NCBI GenBank assembly: GCA_004210915.1
Contig: SEGS01000014.1
Span: 1 to 56,501 of the forward strand
Reading direction: 5' to 3'
Origin: Variovorax sp.
Lineage (GTDB): Bacteria > Pseudomonadota > Gammaproteobacteria > Burkholderiales > Burkholderiaceae_C
Length of the DNA stretch: 56,501 nucleotides
Shown piece after piece: positions 55,307 through 56,501 of this stretch (its first letter is position 1; the number at the start of each line of letters is the position of its first letter). The notes under the pieces are model-generated. The model saw only the letters and a list, made by a program, of their open reading frames with translations. It was not told the DNA's origin and did no database searches. The translations under genes and the position numbers were made by a program.

Positions 55307-56095
55307 ATGAAAATTGCCACCTGGAACGTCAACTCCCTCACTGCACGCCTGCAGCACGTGCTCGACTGGCTGGCGGCCGATCCAGTCGATGTGCTCTGCC
55401 TGCAGGAACTGAAGATGAGCGACGACAAGTTTCCGCTCGAAGTCCTCAAGGCCGCGGGTTACGAGGCTGCGGTGTTCGGCCAGAAAACCTACAACGGCGT
55501 GGCGATCCTGAGCCGGCTGCCGATGCGCGATGTGGTGCGCAACATCGGCGGATTCGAGGATGCGCATTCGCGTGTCATCAGCGCCACGATCGACACACCG
55601 GGCGGCGAACTGCGCGTGGTGAACGGCTACTTCGTCAACGGCCAGGCGCCGGGCAGCGAGAAGTTCGACTACAAGATGCGCTGGCTCACGGGGCTGCACG
55701 ACTGGCTGCGCCAGGAGATCGTCGCGCACCCGAACCTGGTGCTGCTGGGCGACTTCAACATCGTTCTGGAAGACCGCGACAGCTATGACCCGGTTGGCCT
55801 GGCCGAGACCATCCACCACACGACGCAGGAACGCGAACACTTCAAGGCCCTGCTCGGCCTCGGCCTGATCGACAGCTTCCGCCTCTTCGAACAACCGGCC
55901 AAGAGCTACTCGTGGTGGGACTACCGCATGCTCGGCTACCAGAAGAACCGGGGCCTGCGGATCGATCACATCCTGGTTACCGAACCCTTGCGGCCGAAGG
56001 CCCGGGGCTGCGTCATCGATCGCGTCCCGCGCAAGTGGGAGAAGCCGAGCGACCATGCGCCCGTGGTGCTCGACCTGGACATGAGCGCACCATGA
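55307..56095 (+). CDS. xthA: Exodeoxyribonuclease III
   Basis: A 262-residue AP endonuclease/3'-5' exonuclease of the ExoIII family for base-excision repair. Landmarks are KIATWNVNSLTARLQHVLDWL at the N terminus, the metal Glu in CLQELKMSDDKFP, VNGYFVNGQAPGSEKFDYKMRW near residue 106, LLGDFNIVLEDRDSYDP near 145 with the catalytic Asp and Asn, LRIDHILVTEPL near 222, and the SDHAPVVLDL end with the catalytic His. ATG 55307 is the family start. Its stop overlaps the next start as ATGA. Confidence 0.97.
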   Translation: MKIATWNVNSLTARLQHVLDWLAADPVDVLCLQELKMSDDKFPLEVLKAAGYEAAVFGQKTYNGVAILSRLPMRDVVRNIGGFEDAHSRVISATIDTPGGELRVVNGYFVNGQAPGSEKFDYKMRWLTGLHDWLRQEIVAHPNLVLLGDFNIVLEDRDSYDPVGLAETIHHTTQEREHFKALLGLGLIDSFRLFEQPAKSYSWWDYRMLGYQKNRGLRIDHILVTEPLRPKARGCVIDRVPRKWEKPSDHAPVVLDLDMSAP

Positions 56096-56501
56096 AGTCG
56101 CTGACACCGACGACCGGGCGCGTGGGCCGGCTGCGCCGCATCCTGGCCGCGCTGGTCCTTGCCGGCAGCCTGCCCGCGTGCACGCTGCTGCCGGGGAACA
56201 CGCCGCCGGGCGCGTCCGACACGACCACGGACAGCGCCACCACGGGGAGTGACAGTGCCAACGATGCCAAGGCGAACGACGTGACGACGGTGCGGCTCAT
56301 CACCGCGCAGACGGCGGCGGTCCGTGCCTATCGCAAGACAGGTTCGTCGCAGATCTACAAGGCGTACCCCAAGCGCATCTACAAGGGCAAGATTCCGCCG
56401 CTGGTATATGCGGTGGTTGTGGTCGAGACCGACATCGATGCCTCGGGCAATGTGTTGCGCGTCGAGTTCAGCCGCACGCCCAGCCACGCCCCTGAAGTGC
56501 C
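56092..56501 (+). CDS. Lipoprotein, partial at the window edge
   Basis: The reading frame begins at ATG 56092 in the xthA stop (ATGA) and runs off the end of the window, about 136 codons seen. The N terminus has positive residues, a hydrophobic segment RRILAALVLAGSLPAC and a lipobox ending LPAC, with the Cys at residue 30, so a lipid-anchored protein is expected. A Thr/Ser/Asp-rich linker of about 30 residues follows. The later part, TAAVRAYRKTGSSQIYKAYPKRIYKGKIPPLVYAVVVVETDIDASGNV, resembles the C-terminal fold of TonB/TolA-like domains, but only weakly. The stop codon is outside the window. Confidence 0.8.
   Translation, partial: MKSLTPTTGRVGRLRRILAALVLAGSLPACTLLPGNTPPGASDTTTDSATTGSDSANDAKANDVTTVRLITAQTAAVRAYRKTGSSQIYKAYPKRIYKGKIPPLVYAVVVVETDIDASGNVLRVEFSRTPSHAPEV

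Overview
The window is 56.5 kb of high-GC, gene-dense chromosome with the character of a Burkholderiales bacterium of the family Comamonadaceae; a Variovorax-like genome is my best guess. The reasons are the three Bug-type periplasmic binding proteins, the intracellular PHA depolymerase, the TRAP uronate transporter, the gene repertoire and the style of the intergenic repeats. The assignment is inference from gene content, not from a marker gene. I see no rRNA, tRNA, CRISPR array, insertion sequence or prophage.

Layout. (1) 41-11723 is a hexuronate/aldarate catabolic cluster. A minus-strand arm holds a Bug binding protein, 5-dehydro-4-deoxyglucarate dehydratase and 2-oxoglutarate semialdehyde dehydrogenase. 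A GntR regulator follows, then a plus-strand arm with uronate dehydrogenase, an aldarolactonase of the SMP-30 family, TRAP genes dctPQM, galactarate dehydratase and an SDR enzyme. Together they take D-galacturonate to galactarate to 2-oxoglutarate. A 17/21-matching sequence lies in front of both arms and is probably the GntR operator. (2) 11807-18039 is housekeeping: psd, a small regulator, an FKBP isomerase, grpE-dnaK-dnaJ behind a heat-shock-type promoter, and aroQ. (3) 18125-22511 is a glutathione-dependent formaldehyde oxidation operon (frmA, fghA) with four extra genes, nearly all joined by 4-base stop/start overlaps.

(4) 22525-31622 is an accessory catabolic region: a second GntR regulator, a giant fused indolepyruvate ferredoxin oxidoreductase, and a divergent operon of Bug protein, stand-alone 3-hydroxyacyl-CoA dehydrogenase, acyl-CoA dehydrogenase and a second Bug protein. 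The divergent promoter carries three matching palindromes. Its substrate is unknown, and this is the best candidate for an undescribed pathway. (5) 31800-37996 holds a chalcone-isomerase-like secreted protein, gnd, a thioesterase/MarR pair with twin operators, gluconokinase, an acyltransferase and a radical SAM protein. (6) 37997-38701 is a 705-base non-coding tract with two large nested palindromes and a REP-like hairpin.

(7) 38702-50118 is mixed housekeeping: GST, PHA depolymerase, CBS protein, metY, hydrolase, pentapeptide repeat protein, thioredoxin, membrane proteins, FAD-linked dehydrogenase, thyA and folA. (8) 50179-54844 is a block of three c-di-GMP proteins: a twin-PAS cyclase, a GGDEF-EAL protein, and a membrane protein whose GGDEF motif is degenerate but whose RxxD inhibitory site is kept. 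The window closes with a small hypothetical gene, xthA and a lipoprotein gene cut by the window edge.
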